NCBI RefSeq assembly: GCF_900215605.1
Contig: NZ_OBEL01000003.1
Location: forward strand, 383,523 to 447,522
DNA length: 64,000 bases
Source: Cohaesibacter gelatinilyticus
GTDB lineage: Bacteria > Pseudomonadota > Alphaproteobacteria > Rhizobiales > Cohaesibacteraceae
Direction of reading: 5' to 3'
Shown here: piece after piece, positions 15,595 to 24,289 of the stretch
Layout of the letters: each line of letters starts with the position of its first letter
Position numbering within the stretch: position 1 is the first letter of the stretch
The notes under the pieces: generated by a model
What the model saw: the letters and a program-made list of their open reading frames with translations, nothing else
What the model was told of the DNA's origin: nothing
Databases searched by the model: none
Program-made: the position numbers and the translations under genes

Positions 15595-17385
15595 ATGAAT
15601 ACAGAAGCTCCCGGCAGTCGTGATGATGGCTCTTCTCTAGCTCAGGGTATACGGGGGGTCGAGAACGGGGCTATTCGTCCAGAAGACATTACAGATCTGA
15701 CCCCAGACCAGTTGGACGATAAGATTAAAGCCGCCATTACGGAATTCAACAAATCCTTTGATGACTGCGATCCTCAGAAGGTTCGTGAGGCATTTTGTAA
15801 TGAAGAACCACGCGTAACGAGAGAAACACTGCTCAATGATCTGGATGGCTTGGAACAGCGCGTCATGTCCAAGTTGGAAGCAGAAAGCAGCGTTGAGACA
15901 GAGGCGGCTCGAAAAAACCGGTTAGGCCAGTTTGTGGTGACGCATTTTTCCGATGTCTGCCCGCCCGTGCGGAACGAATTGGCGGTGGATGAATGTATCG
16001 GGTTTGAAGATCGTAGTCGGGAGATGTGGGAAGATCCAACATTGATACTAACCGATGAAGACGCTCAGGACCCAACACTGCGTAAAACGATCGAAGAAAA
16101 AATCTCATTGACTATCGAAGTCGCCGCCAATGAAGAAACGATCACCGAACTGACTGCTGACCGTGATCGGAAAGCTACCACTCGCGATGAAACTGTTGTT
16201 GAAAGAGACCGGGTTGCGGAAGAGCGAGAGAGAGTAAATGCTGAACGAACAGCACTTGAGGCGAACGTGGCGTCAGCTGAACGTACATTAACAACTGAAA
16301 AATCCCGAGAAGCTGACAAGGAAGCCGACCTCAAAGCCATTGAACAGGCGCAAAGCCAAAAAGGCGCTAAAGGAACTATTGGGGTTCTGAAAATGTTGCT
16401 TGAATGCGGTCGTTTGAAATCACCGGAAATGCGAGGTAAAGTCCAGCAAGTTCTGGCGCAATTACAAAGCTTAGCCAACATGGGAAGCACCCCGGAGGCT
16501 CAAACTTTTTTCCGGCAAGCTGTTGAGCAGAACAGCGTTAATTTCGTTGGATCGTCACCAAACCAAATTTATGCATCATTGATTTCTCATATTGATGCCG
16601 GTCTTGCCTCAGGCGCTATCACGGAAAGTGACGCCAACGCCGCACGGGTGACGTTGGGAGTGTCGCCAAAGACATCAAACGAGCCGTATAAGATCCCGAA
16701 GGACTCATCTCAAATGGCTCGTGATCTGCGGGAACGGCGAAACACTGAAAAACAAGTTCCCAAGATTGACCCGGCCACCGGAGAGCCAATGCGTGATGAC
16801 GACGGAAATATTATCTATGAGACGGTCATTGAAGAAAACAATGACATTATTCCGATTGATCATCCGTCCTTGAATATTTACCTCAAACCAGAACCGGGCA
16901 GTGACGCCTATTATGTTCATATTCTCAGCGAGTCTCGATTGCCACTGGTGGAACGAATTGATGCCGACAACTTCGCAATGGGTGGCATGAACGAAATCAA
17001 CTATCTGGTCGCCACAGCAGACATGGAACAGCAGGGTTACACCGATATGTTCGGTTCTCAATTCACCTCAAATGAAGTCCGGCGACACAACTATGAGAAT
17101 TTCGTGCGGGCAACCGGTATGAATCCGGATTTCGGAAATCTTTGGACGACTGAACATTCCGACCGCATTCGCCAAATGATGCAAATGCTTCATCCAAGGG
17201 GCGATCTGGGGCGAGATGACGTTAATCCGCAAAACTGGAAGGTACGAGCAACAGAACTTGGTGTTTACGACCCCGAGGCCGATCAATGGGACTACGATGC
17301 TTTGACACTCTGGCGAAATAGCAAGACGTTTGACACGGTCGGAAAGGACGGGGATGCACTCATCCGATCTGGAGAAGCAGCATAG
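15595..17385 (+). CDS. Large hypothetical protein with central coiled coil
   Basis: The 596-residue protein has no signal peptide. The N-terminal part (1-170) is acidic with scattered cysteines. Residues about 170-260 form a strongly charged coiled coil (RDRVAEERERVNAERTALE). The region around 265-345 is helical. The C-terminal half is mixed and acidic, with a metal-binding-like or EF-hand-like DPATGEPMRDDDGNI at about 385-400. I recognise no known family. It follows the four secreted paralogues on the same strand and overlaps the next small gene by 32 bp, so it is probably the main gene of this module. A TTG just before the ATG is an alternative start. Confidence 0.7.
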   Translation: MNTEAPGSRDDGSSLAQGIRGVENGAIRPEDITDLTPDQLDDKIKAAITEFNKSFDDCDPQKVREAFCNEEPRVTRETLLNDLDGLEQRVMSKLEAESSVETEAARKNRLGQFVVTHFSDVCPPVRNELAVDECIGFEDRSREMWEDPTLILTDEDAQDPTLRKTIEEKISLTIEVAANEETITELTADRDRKATTRDETVVERDRVAEERERVNAERTALEANVASAERTLTTEKSREADKEADLKAIEQAQSQKGAKGTIGVLKMLLECGRLKSPEMRGKVQQVLAQLQSLANMGSTPEAQTFFRQAVEQNSVNFVGSSPNQIYASLISHIDAGLASGAITESDANAARVTLGVSPKTSNEPYKIPKDSSQMARDLRERRNTEKQVPKIDPATGEPMRDDDGNIIYETVIEENNDIIPIDHPSLNIYLKPEPGSDAYYVHILSESRLPLVERIDADNFAMGGMNEINYLVATADMEQQGYTDMFGSQFTSNEVRRHNYENFVRATGMNPDFGNLWTTEHSDRIRQMMQMLHPRGDLGRDDVNPQNWKVRATELGVYDPEADQWDYDALTLWRNSKTFDTVGKDGDALIRSGEAA

Positions 17386-17653
17386 CAACAATTCTGACAA
17401 GGCCAGTCTCTCAAATCTAGCAATGAGTAAACACAGCAACCGGCTTCACGAGCTCCTGAACAGAAACCTCTTTCTTGGTAACGAAACCAAGCGACAATTG
17501 CTTGAAGCCGATGAAAACACTATCACCGGCATTCTGCCGGAGCTAGAGGCAATGGACGCTGAGCAAACCCGAGTTTTCAAGGGAGCAGTCCAGCGTAATC
17601 CGGACTTCTTTGATGATTGGAGCGAGGCCATAGAGCGCGGTCAGGCAACATAG
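17354..17653 (+). CDS. Hypothetical protein overlapping the large coiled-coil gene
   Basis: The 99-residue helical protein contains RLHELLNRNLFLGNETKRQL. It starts inside the end of the 15595 gene, with a GGACGGGG-like site before the ATG, which suggests translational coupling. A shorter version starting at 17423 (MSKHSNRLHELL) is possible. No family was recognised. Confidence 0.55.
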   Translation: MHSSDLEKQHSNNSDKASLSNLAMSKHSNRLHELLNRNLFLGNETKRQLLEADENTITGILPELEAMDAEQTRVFKGAVQRNPDFFDDWSEAIERGQAT

Positions 17654-17691
17654 TTTGATTTGCTATCGCTTGCGGATCAGGTACTGTTCAC

Positions 17692-18270
17692 GTGACTAAT
17701 CCCCCTTCTATGGCCAATTTCAAACCCAAGGTATATTTCTCGGAAAACAGAGCTCTTGTCATTGATCTGTTGGGCGATGGCAATGCGATCGCCATTGATC
17801 ATACCATGCCCGCCATTCTGCGGGCCGAAGCTTTTGACCGTGAGGCCTTTGAGCAATTCTGGCAGTTTGTTTTCCCACTATGGCTGGTAGACGACCAGTA
17901 TTCTGTGAAAACAAAGCGGGGAACGAGAGCCAATCCTGTCTTCGTTCAATGGTCGGATCACATCCAACTTGTGCATTTTGGCCTGGTCAAGGATGGGAAA
18001 GTAGACGAAAATCGACTTTGGTTCATCCTCAAAGTCATAGGTCGCTATTGGAACTACAAACCCAAACCTGGCCTGCTTTTTGAAGCATACAAGTCGAAGG
18101 TATCCGATAAGTCCGTTGAGGAGCTATTGGCCAAACTTGCTGACAAAGAAGCACGTGTATTTGATCTGGGTCGCTTGCCAGAAATGAAGGAGGAGGCACA
18201 TCAGAAATTCATGAGGGCAACAAACACCTCACGAAGATTCAGGCGTAAGAATAAGAGGAAAAAGCGCTAA
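17692..18270 (+). CDS. Hypothetical protein with basic C-terminal tail
   Basis: The 192-residue protein starts with GTG at 17692, or with ATG at 17710 (MANFKPKVYFSENRALVIDL). The folded part is rich in Phe and Trp (FEQFWQFVFPLWLVDDQYS and LWFILKVIGRYWNYKP). The last 15 residues are almost all Arg and Lys (RRFRRKNKRKKR). This might bind nucleic acid or membrane surfaces, but nothing more specific can be said. Confidence 0.6.
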   Translation: MTNPPSMANFKPKVYFSENRALVIDLLGDGNAIAIDHTMPAILRAEAFDREAFEQFWQFVFPLWLVDDQYSVKTKRGTRANPVFVQWSDHIQLVHFGLVKDGKVDENRLWFILKVIGRYWNYKPKPGLLFEAYKSKVSDKSVEELLAKLADKEARVFDLGRLPEMKEEAHQKFMRATNTSRRFRRKNKRKKR

Positions 18271-18465
18271 TCATCAGCCTGGCTAGCAGGCTGGCTATAA
18301 CCGCTAATTGAACACGATCGGCTTCAATTGATCATCGGTCTCCAGTGTCAGGGCTGAGGGCCACAGGGCCGTTTTGGCGAAAATGTGGTTTTCGGTGTGT
18401 AGCAGCTTGTCCGGTTCAGCCTCGAAGACTAAGATTGCGCAAGGAATTCTTATTGGAGTTTTACG

Positions 18466-19194
18466 TTGCGAGAATTGGTATTCGGAATGATCAGTCTGAC
18501 GCTCCTTTGCAGCCCCCTGGCGGCAGAAGATCAGGCGGTGGTGCTATCGGATGACGAGATCACCAAGGTGATGCAGGAAACCGGCTTTCTGATTCAGAAC
18601 GATCACGATGCGCTGTTTGTTTTTGAGCCAAACGGTGCCGACGCGTTTGACGTGACCGCGAGAATGTTGGGGGCTGAAGGCGGCAAGTGTGAATCGTTTA
18701 CCCATCCAAACCGTGGTTTCGAGGCCACCAGATGCATCGTAGATGGCCACGCCCTCGACACGGCTTTTTTTGGTGCCCTTGTGGCGGGCGGCGTTACATT
18801 TGGAGACTTGATGGAAGAGCTTGGCCTTTCAATCTCGGCAGAGCCATCGCCTGTGGATCAAAACGTGGAAGTGACACCCATATTGTTCCCCTGGAACCCT
18901 GAGCTGAATTCAGAGTTCATCGCGAACAAAGCGGCCATCGCGCGGGCCTGCTATCTGTGGGAGGGCGATCGGGGAACGCAGTTGCCGCCGTTGAAGCGTG
19001 CGGATTGCGGCAACGCCAAGGATGACGCAGCAGTTGTTGAAGCCAAGCTTGACGGTGAGGCCAGGATTTTGGCAGCTCGGTTTGAAGCCGAAGCAGCGAA
19101 GACCGAAGCGAAGGCCGAAGCCGAGGCAGCGCTTGCAGAGGCAATGAGAAAAAATGAGTTTATTCGAGAACTATTGACCATCGCTGAACAGTAA
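18466..19194 (+). CDS. Secreted hypothetical protein with alanine/glutamate-rich tail
   Basis: The 242-residue protein has an N-terminal signal peptide (LVFGMISLTLLCSPLAA-ED) and begins with TTG at 18466, with GGAG at 18455-18458. Four cysteines occur in the mature part. Residues about 190-235 form an A/E/K-rich helix (AKTEAKAEAEAALAEA). Like the proteins at 13-15.5 kb, it is exported and ends in a coiled coil, but no sequence kinship is obvious. An RTX-like or toxin role cannot be argued from the sequence. Confidence 0.65.
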   Translation: MRELVFGMISLTLLCSPLAAEDQAVVLSDDEITKVMQETGFLIQNDHDALFVFEPNGADAFDVTARMLGAEGGKCESFTHPNRGFEATRCIVDGHALDTAFFGALVAGGVTFGDLMEELGLSISAEPSPVDQNVEVTPILFPWNPELNSEFIANKAAIARACYLWEGDRGTQLPPLKRADCGNAKDDAAVVEAKLDGEARILAARFEAEAAKTEAKAEAEAALAEAMRKNEFIRELLTIAEQ

Positions 19195-19217
19195 TAGTTC
19201 TGTCAGAAACCAAAGTT

Positions 19218-19784
19218 TTATCTACACAGCGCCTTTGCCATCAATATTTGATCCAGAGCTCGCTTTGAATCTTGATCAGGTCGCCACTTGCATGCCTGGT
19301 TGATATCGAGCGCCGCTGCATCCAATGCACTTGCGATGACATCAATACCTTCAACCGGCATGGCGACGGTACGGTGTTCAAAAATAGGTTCGCCATCATA
19401 ATCTCGATCAGCTTCATAATGTTCAACCGCTTCTTCAATGCTTCCCTCAAATTTGGGGATCACATCGTCAACACGGGCGGCATAGTCATGCACGACAACC
19501 TGAAGAGCGTTTTCTGCAAAACTGACCTCGCAGTGAAACGACCGATCGCTGTGGCGAGCAGCTTCGTGGGTCAAATAGACCGAACCCGGCGATTGCTTCA
19601 TCTGCGCTACCGTTGCCGCAGCGAAATCCCCTGCCTCGAAGTGCGGTAACAACCAGGCTTTATCAACGGCAGCTCTGATATCTTTGATCACGCCATGCGG
19701 CCCGTTGGGGTAGCCGTCGTGATGTCGATAGATATCAAAGCTGTCATGTTTGTCAGAAATCGTAAGCGTTGCTCTTGTACTCAT
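19218..19784 (-). CDS. Conserved plasmid-type hypothetical protein (MSTRATLT family)
   Basis: The 188-residue soluble protein starts MSTRATLTISDKHDSFDIYR, followed by HHDGYPNGPHG, a motif set seen in hypothetical proteins of phages and conjugative elements. Acidic segments follow (HYEADRDYDGEPIFEH). The function of these proteins is not known to me. It lies at the start of a block of small plasmid-like genes. There is no clear Shine-Dalgarno sequence before the ATG. Confidence 0.65.
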   Translation of the reverse strand: MSTRATLTISDKHDSFDIYRHHDGYPNGPHGVIKDIRAAVDKAWLLPHFEAGDFAAATVAQMKQSPGSVYLTHEAARHSDRSFHCEVSFAENALQVVVHDYAARVDDVIPKFEGSIEEAVEHYEADRDYDGEPIFEHRTVAMPVEGIDVIASALDAAALDINQACKWRPDQDSKRALDQILMAKALCR

Positions 19785-19833
19785 TATTGTTGGGTTTGGT
19801 TCTTGAAAATGATCACCTCACAGCATGTGCCTG

Positions 19834-20202
19834 TCAGTATTCCTCGGGCAGAAGGACAGTCATGATCCTTGTGGTCACTTCGGGGTCACTTGGATCAGGT
19901 GAGCCATATTCAAGGTTTCGGTCATAGGCGTCGATTTTGAACCAAACAGCCTGGCCATCAATTTCGACGCTTCCGAATTCCCTGGTGCCGTAAGGATCAT
20001 TGTCCTCAGTAAAATCATCAAAGGTCTGGATTGCCTGAATGGCTCTGTTGGCCACCTCAACCGGCAAAGCCTGGAAGCCCCGGGTCAAAAGGATCTGTCC
20101 CCCAATGAATGTTTGCCGAAATTGATCGTTGAGATCACGGACACGTTGATCTGCTTCATTCAGTCTCTCATGGTCATCGTAGTTGTCACACGTTTCAGGC
20201 AT
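19834..20202 (-). CDS. DUF3768 family protein
   Basis: The 122-residue protein has the DUF3768 pattern: NDQFRQTFIGGQILLTRGFQ near the N-terminus, then FDDFTEDNDPYGTREFG, VEIDGQAVWFKIDAYDRN and a C-terminal MTVLLPEEY. The family is frequent on alphaproteobacterial plasmids and integrative elements, and its function is unknown. I chose the ATG at 20202 because family members start this way. The longer frame to 20346 is not conserved-looking. Confidence 0.85.
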   Translation of the reverse strand: MPETCDNYDDHERLNEADQRVRDLNDQFRQTFIGGQILLTRGFQALPVEVANRAIQAIQTFDDFTEDNDPYGTREFGSVEIDGQAVWFKIDAYDRNLEYGSPDPSDPEVTTRIMTVLLPEEY

Positions 20203-20342
20203 CTTGGATGGGATTAAGTGCACGTAGCATAACCCTGAGCGATTTGATGGTCGAACTTTGCACAGAGATTGAGTTTGCAGTGCTCCTGAAGGCTTTGTGA
20301 CCAGCCCAGAACCGCGTGACCTTGTCCGATCGCCAGCGCCTT

Positions 20343-20378
20343 TCAACGGTTTGCCGCTTGAGCGTTTGCCCGCTTTGA
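20343..20378 (+). promoter_or_regulatory. 36-nt leader repeat, copy 1
   Basis: The sequence TCAACGGTTTGCCGCT followed by GCGTTTGCCCG is repeated at 22677-22712 with three mismatches. Here it ends 60 bp before the ATG of the methyltransferase-like gene, and at the other site 62 bp before the ATG at 22775. Equal spacing suggests a shared control element. Confidence 0.5.
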
Positions 20379-20438
20379 TAGGCGCTTTAGCTGCGATCGG
20401 GGGTGCAAGCGGTGTCTTGTCTCTTAATCACAAATCTC

Positions 20439-21056
20439 ATGACAACCTTTGCTACTCGGCCTCGTCCAAATTCCCGACCGCAGTCAAACATTCGTTCTGG
20501 TCGTGCCCCATTTGAATTCTATCCAACCCCGCCAGAAGCTGTTCGGGCTCTGCTTTCCGTAGAAACATTTGACGGTGACATCTGGGAACCAGCTTGCGGC
20601 GACGGCGCAATCTCCAAAGAACTGATCAAAGCAGGACACAATGTAACATCCACAGATCTGATTGACCGGGGTTTCGGTCAGGGCCGGTCAGATTTTCTTA
20701 AATCCACCCAACCTCTGGCGAAAAACATCATTACCAATCCCCCGTACGGTACACACGGCCTGGGCGATGCATTTGTCCGAAAGGCATTGATCCACTGCCA
20801 AAAGACCGGCGGGTCCGTGGCAATGCTGCTCAATCTTCGCTCTCTATGCAATCCGGATCGCACCCCGAAATTCTGTAAAACACCACCTGCTGCCATCTAT
20901 GCCTTGGATGAACTGATCTGCTGGCCTGAGGGTAAGCCGACATCTTCATCAGCCCGCATTGCCAAGCAGCAATATTACTGGGCTGTCTGGAAACCGGGCC
21001 ATCAGGGTGCGCCAAGATTATGGTGGCTCTCTACCAAACGCTTCAAAGACCAGTAA
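20439..21056 (+). CDS. SAM-dependent DNA methyltransferase-like protein
   Basis: The 205-residue protein has a SAM-binding motif I (WEPACGDGAISKEL) and a catalytic motif NPPYG (ITNPPYGTHG), in the order of gamma-type N6-adenine methyltransferases and related phage proteins. A separate target-recognition domain is missing, so any specificity would be short or provided by a partner. An N-terminal basic tail precedes the fold. A perfect hairpin overlaps its stop codon. It could be an orphan methylase that protects the element or marks it for replication. Confidence 0.7.
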   Translation: MTTFATRPRPNSRPQSNIRSGRAPFEFYPTPPEAVRALLSVETFDGDIWEPACGDGAISKELIKAGHNVTSTDLIDRGFGQGRSDFLKSTQPLAKNIITNPPYGTHGLGDAFVRKALIHCQKTGGSVAMLLNLRSLCNPDRTPKFCKTPPAAIYALDELICWPEGKPTSSSARIAKQQYYWAVWKPGHQGAPRLWWLSTKRFKDQ

Positions 21057-21068
21057 TGCACTGGTCTT
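21046..21068 (+). terminator. Hairpin terminator overlapping the methyltransferase stop codon
   Basis: A perfect 9-bp stem (AAGACCAGT, 21046-21054, with 21060-21068) is followed by a T-rich stretch. The TAA stop starts in the loop. Confidence 0.7.
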
Positions 21069-21097
21069 GTTCTCTTTTTCTTATAATCTCAATCACG

Positions 21098-21349
21098 ATG
21101 ACAAACACACTCACCGATTCCGAAAAAAAAATACAATCTCTTCAATCAAGCCTACTCTATCTCAAAGCCTGGAATGACAAATGTCTCCCACTGCGTTTCG
21201 TTGCATGGATTGCTTATGGTTCCGAAGATCCAATGCTGACCCTGAAACAGCTTTCGAGACGTTCCCATGCTTCGCTGCCTGAAAATAGCCGAGACTGTAT
21301 TCGCGAGATGGCGAAAACACTGCTCCGCGAGCTTCATGAGATAGAGTGA
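21098..21349 (+). CDS. Hypothetical protein, 83 residues
   Basis: The small helical protein has the pattern PMLTLKQLSRRSHASLPENS, which resembles the recognition region of a winged-helix or HTH domain. The start at 21098 (MTNTLTDSEKK) is chosen over the longer frame because the upstream terminator would lie inside the longer version. The function is unknown. Confidence 0.5.
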   Translation: MTNTLTDSEKKIQSLQSSLLYLKAWNDKCLPLRFVAWIAYGSEDPMLTLKQLSRRSHASLPENSRDCIREMAKTLLRELHEIE

Positions 21350-21383
21350 TAGGCGTCCATGCGCTTTGGTAGCGCCCTATCTT

Positions 21384-22481
21384 CTAATTCAAATCGGGAA
21401 GATTGAGAAAATAGCGCGTATAACGCTTTTCGCCAGTCTTGGTCAGAGCGCCTTTATCCACCAAGTCAGCGAGGTCCCTCGACGCTGTTGGGATGGTCGT
21501 TCCGGTGATTTGACGATAGTTCGCGGAACTCAGCCCACCCTGAAAGCCTTTTGGTTCGGCACGAAAAAGGCGAAGGAGCGCTTTTTCCTGACGAGCATTG
21601 AGCTTGCCTTTCAGTCGATCAAACATCCGAGTTTGTTCAATTAACCGGATCAGCTTGAGCTCACTATATTGCTGTGCGTCCAGCACCAATTCTCCGAACC
21701 TGACAAGAAAGTCTGTTATCTCCAGGCTGTGATTGGCGTCATGTAGGGCGTTGTAATAGCGCTTCCGATCTTTTGAAATTGTTTGGCTAAGAGCGATCAG
21801 GCTGGGTTGATCAAGGCTCTGGGCTAAAGATTTCTCCGCCAGAGCGCGCCCAACCCTGCCATTTCCATCCTCAAACGGATGAACACATACAAAATAGAAA
21901 TGCGCGATCCCGGCCCGCGTCAGAGCTGGAAGATCGTCACTTCCATTGAACCACACTACGAAGGCCTGCATTTCAGCATTCATCTGATCCGATGGCGGAG
22001 CTTCATAGTGGATTTTGGGGTCGTGTATTGCCCCTGAGACTATCTGCATGGGTTCGCTGTGGCTTCTCCATTCACCAATGTGATCAACATCGCGACGACC
22101 ATTCATGATCATGCGGTGCCATTCGAAAAGGGTGTCGCTGGACAAGGTATCAGCATAGGTCTGGTAGAGACTGACCATCATCTCGGCGATCCCTGCCTCT
22201 GCCGGTCCAGATCTGCGCGCGTCAGTCTTCAGGCCAAACTGACGGCGAACAGATGATTGAACGGAGTCCCGGTTGAGAATCTCCCCTTCAATGGCCGATG
22301 TCTCCAGTGCTTCACCGGTCAACCAGTCCACCTGCAATTCCAGCCGGTCAGACTCGGCCAGATGTCGCCATGTTCCGGCAAGCCTCCCTGAGCCTTGCAG
22401 AAAACGAGCCTCCAGCGGGGCCAACGCTTGAGCGTCCCACGTAAAATTCGGCCAATCCGGTAAGGTCCAAAGCCAGGTCAT
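21384..22481 (-). CDS. Fic-domain AMP-transferase with N-terminal inhibitory motif
   Basis: The 365-residue protein has an N-terminal domain of the DUF4172 type, the Fic core with an intact motif (HPFEDGNGRVGRAL) and a C-terminal winged-helix domain (about 300-360). The inhibitory motif (S/T)xxxE(G/N) is present upstream of the core as TSAIEG, so it is a self-inhibited class II Fic enzyme. Such enzymes transfer AMP from ATP to hydroxyl side chains of target proteins. The winged helix suggests DNA binding and autoregulation. A perfect inverted repeat covers the start codon region. The in-frame TTG at 22487 is an alternative start. Confidence 0.92.
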   Translation of the reverse strand: MTWLWTLPDWPNFTWDAQALAPLEARFLQGSGRLAGTWRHLAESDRLELQVDWLTGEALETSAIEGEILNRDSVQSSVRRQFGLKTDARRSGPAEAGIAEMMVSLYQTYADTLSSDTLFEWHRMIMNGRRDVDHIGEWRSHSEPMQIVSGAIHDPKIHYEAPPSDQMNAEMQAFVVWFNGSDDLPALTRAGIAHFYFVCVHPFEDGNGRVGRALAEKSLAQSLDQPSLIALSQTISKDRKRYYNALHDANHSLEITDFLVRFGELVLDAQQYSELKLIRLIEQTRMFDRLKGKLNARQEKALLRLFRAEPKGFQGGLSSANYRQITGTTIPTASRDLADLVDKGALTKTGEKRYTRYFLNLPDLN

Positions 22482-22509
22482 GATCAATAGGATGAGTTTC
22501 TATTGATCA
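22481..22509. promoter_or_regulatory. Perfect 10-bp inverted repeat at the Fic start codon
   Basis: TGATCAATAG (22481-22490) and CTATTGATCA (22500-22509) flank a 9-base spacer and overlap the start of the Fic gene. It could be the operator of the Fic winged helix, or an RNA hairpin that hides the start codon. Confidence 0.6.
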
Positions 22510-22676
22510 TATTTTAGTACTTTGATGATTAATAGCAAGCCGTTTTATCGCTCACCGCCGTTCTTCGTGCCGAAGCAATCTCACGCGGCCTGTAGACGAT
22601 TAGGCGTTTTGGAACTCTGAGATTTGGGAGGTGAGAAATCTCGCTGATCTTTGAGACTACCGCTCGCGGGTGTCGG

Positions 22677-22712
22677 TCAACGGTTTGCCGCTGGCGCGTT
22701 TGCCCGTTTTGA
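22677..22712 (+). promoter_or_regulatory. 36-nt leader repeat, copy 2
   Basis: It is 33/36 identical to 20343-20378 and ends 62 bp before the ATG at 22775. Confidence 0.5.
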
Positions 22713-22774
22713 CATCCACCCTGAGGCGACCGGTGACGTCTCAGATGCTCAATATTTTCTAATCCCAAACCATC

Positions 22775-22987
22775 ATGAGCAACACCAATAACCGGCCTCG
22801 CTACTTCGCCCATATCAAATCTGGCAAGCCAGACAAACCGATCTGGATTCGTGTCGGTGCGGCTTTCGAGAATGACAAAGGCGCTTTGAACCTTGTGCTT
22901 GACGCCAACCCGATTGACGGACGCATCTGGCTATTTCCTCCGAAAAGTGACGGACAATCGTCATCTGATGAGCCCTTCACGGCTTAA
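22775..22987 (+). CDS. Conserved small hypothetical protein of mobile elements
   Basis: The 70-residue protein MSNTNNRPRYFAHIK... has the pattern PIWIRVGAAFENDKG, LNLVLDANPIDGRIWLFPP. This matches a small family seen on many alphaproteobacterial plasmids and integrative elements, often near Fic, primase or DUF3768 genes. The fold is probably a small beta-sandwich. The function is not known. A hairpin (22997-23018) follows the stop codon. Confidence 0.75.
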   Translation: MSNTNNRPRYFAHIKSGKPDKPIWIRVGAAFENDKGALNLVLDANPIDGRIWLFPPKSDGQSSSDEPFTA

Positions 22988-23043
22988 CCATTTTCCGCCC
23001 GGTCTGCTCTGGCCGGGCATAATTCCTAACAAATCAAATTGAC

Positions 23044-23277
23044 ATGACTGAAACAGACAAACCGACCGCCGAGATAGAGGCGACCAACAGCCTACATCCA
23101 GTGATAATCACGTCCCTTTCGGCGGCTGACTTAGAATGCGACGGCTACGATATCTCGGAGCTGGCGCAAGATGATCTCAAGAGAATCGCATCCAACATGC
23201 ACGATGCTTACCTAGATCAGCGATTTTGGCCGGATCTTATGTACTTTGCTGACGAATTTGGCCTGAAACGACTTTGA
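23044..23277 (+). CDS. Conserved small hypothetical protein of mobile elements
   Basis: The 77-residue acidic protein has the C-terminal pattern LAQDDLKRIASNMHDAYLDQRFWPDLMYFADEFGL, a form seen in plasmid-borne small proteins of Alphaproteobacteria. It has no known function. Its 3' end overlaps, in antisense, the end of the convergent membrane-protein gene by 61 bp. The presence of both reading frames makes annotation of the last 20 residues of each less certain. Confidence 0.65.
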   Translation: MTETDKPTAEIEATNSLHPVIITSLSAADLECDGYDISELAQDDLKRIASNMHDAYLDQRFWPDLMYFADEFGLKRL

Positions 23278-24278
23278 ACGCCCAACAGTAATGCCGGTCC
23301 AAACAACGCGGCAATTTCCAGCGTTAGCGCCAGAAAGACTGGCATGAGCCATTCTGTGTCATAACCATGCAAGCCAAAGGCCTGAAGCGTTTTGACTGTA
23401 CGGCTGGCAAAGGTCGAAGCGGGGCGACTAGTCTCCAGTTTGCTCAGTTGGCCTCGCACTTCCTTGATCCGCACTTCCAAATCTTGGGCTTCTTCCTTCA
23501 ACTTTTCAGCAATCACACCGCAACCGCCACGGTCACATTCTCGCACGTGTTGTGCCCAAGTCTGTGACGCACGTGATTCCAGCCGCTCAAGTTCAGCTTG
23601 CAACCTGACCAATTGCCGTTGCCGTACCGATTGATCTATCTGCGTTTCGGTTCCCAGAATCAGTGCGGAAGAGATAACCGACATGCTGGATATGACCGAC
23701 GCTGGAGCCAGCCCAAGGGCAATAAACAGCGCCAGAATCCGGGCTGGTCGTGATGCTCTGATTGACCTGCTCAAAGCAAGCGCCATCAGCATAGGTCGCA
23801 GACCATCCAGTCCCATGAACCCGATGGTAAATGCCAAACGGAACGTCGAGTCTTCGGTCAAGTTCCAAGCGAACCCAGCATTGATGATCATCAATGCTCC
23901 AACAAGGCACGCCGACACCAACCACGCAGCGATCATTGCCAACCAACTTTTGTCTGCAACTCTCTCCACCAGCTCTTCATTGGGCAAAGAAACAGAGCTA
24001 TCCGTATCAAGCAGCGGTATTTGGCAAGGAGCGGGTTCCTGCGTTGACGTCTTTTGCCAGCATTTTTGATCCCGAGAGTAAGAAATCACACCCTGCCGTT
24101 TGAGATGCTGCAAGATCGGTCGTGCTGCCTCGTTTAGCATCAAGTCTGGCCAGGGCTGTTTTGTCATCTGGCACAATAGGTCATCACGAGAAAAAGTATC
24201 AGAGAGATCGGCCAAGATCATACGCAACCAGGTGTCACCAACCGAAACGCCCTTTATGGTGAGGGAGAGGTTTTTCAT
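23217..24278 (-). CDS. Membrane protein with N-terminal winged-helix-like domain
   Basis: The 353-residue protein starts with a soluble region (1-110) whose pattern (TFSRDDLLCQMTKQPWPDLM, then LKRQGVISYSRDQKCWQ) resembles a winged-helix domain. It then has two or three membrane segments (about 120-210), a coiled coil (about 215-290) with a CDRGGC motif, and one last membrane segment (about 320-345). GGAGGG precedes the ATG at 24278. It follows the primase gene by 11 bp and is probably co-transcribed with it. I do not recognise the family. A role in element replication, partition or sensing at the membrane is possible. Confidence 0.7.
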   Translation of the reverse strand: MKNLSLTIKGVSVGDTWLRMILADLSDTFSRDDLLCQMTKQPWPDLMLNEAARPILQHLKRQGVISYSRDQKCWQKTSTQEPAPCQIPLLDTDSSVSLPNEELVERVADKSWLAMIAAWLVSACLVGALMIINAGFAWNLTEDSTFRLAFTIGFMGLDGLRPMLMALALSRSIRASRPARILALFIALGLAPASVISSMSVISSALILGTETQIDQSVRQRQLVRLQAELERLESRASQTWAQHVRECDRGGCGVIAEKLKEEAQDLEVRIKEVRGQLSKLETSRPASTFASRTVKTLQAFGLHGYDTEWLMPVFLALTLEIAALFGPALLLGVQSRFRPNSSAKYIRSGQNR

Positions 24279-24289
24279 TCTGCCCTCCC

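Noticed and set aside
18276-18292. AGCCTG/CAGGCT hairpin after the 17692 gene as terminator
   Set aside because: Short stem without a T-tract, not convincing.
18345-18554. Plus-strand frame before the secreted protein at 18466
   Set aside because: It overlaps the better supported TTG-started gene with signal peptide and ribosome-binding site.
22529-22813. Minus-strand frame of 94 codons upstream of the Fic gene
   Set aside because: It overlaps the leader repeat and the start of the convincing gene at 22775, and the protein has no sensible pattern.
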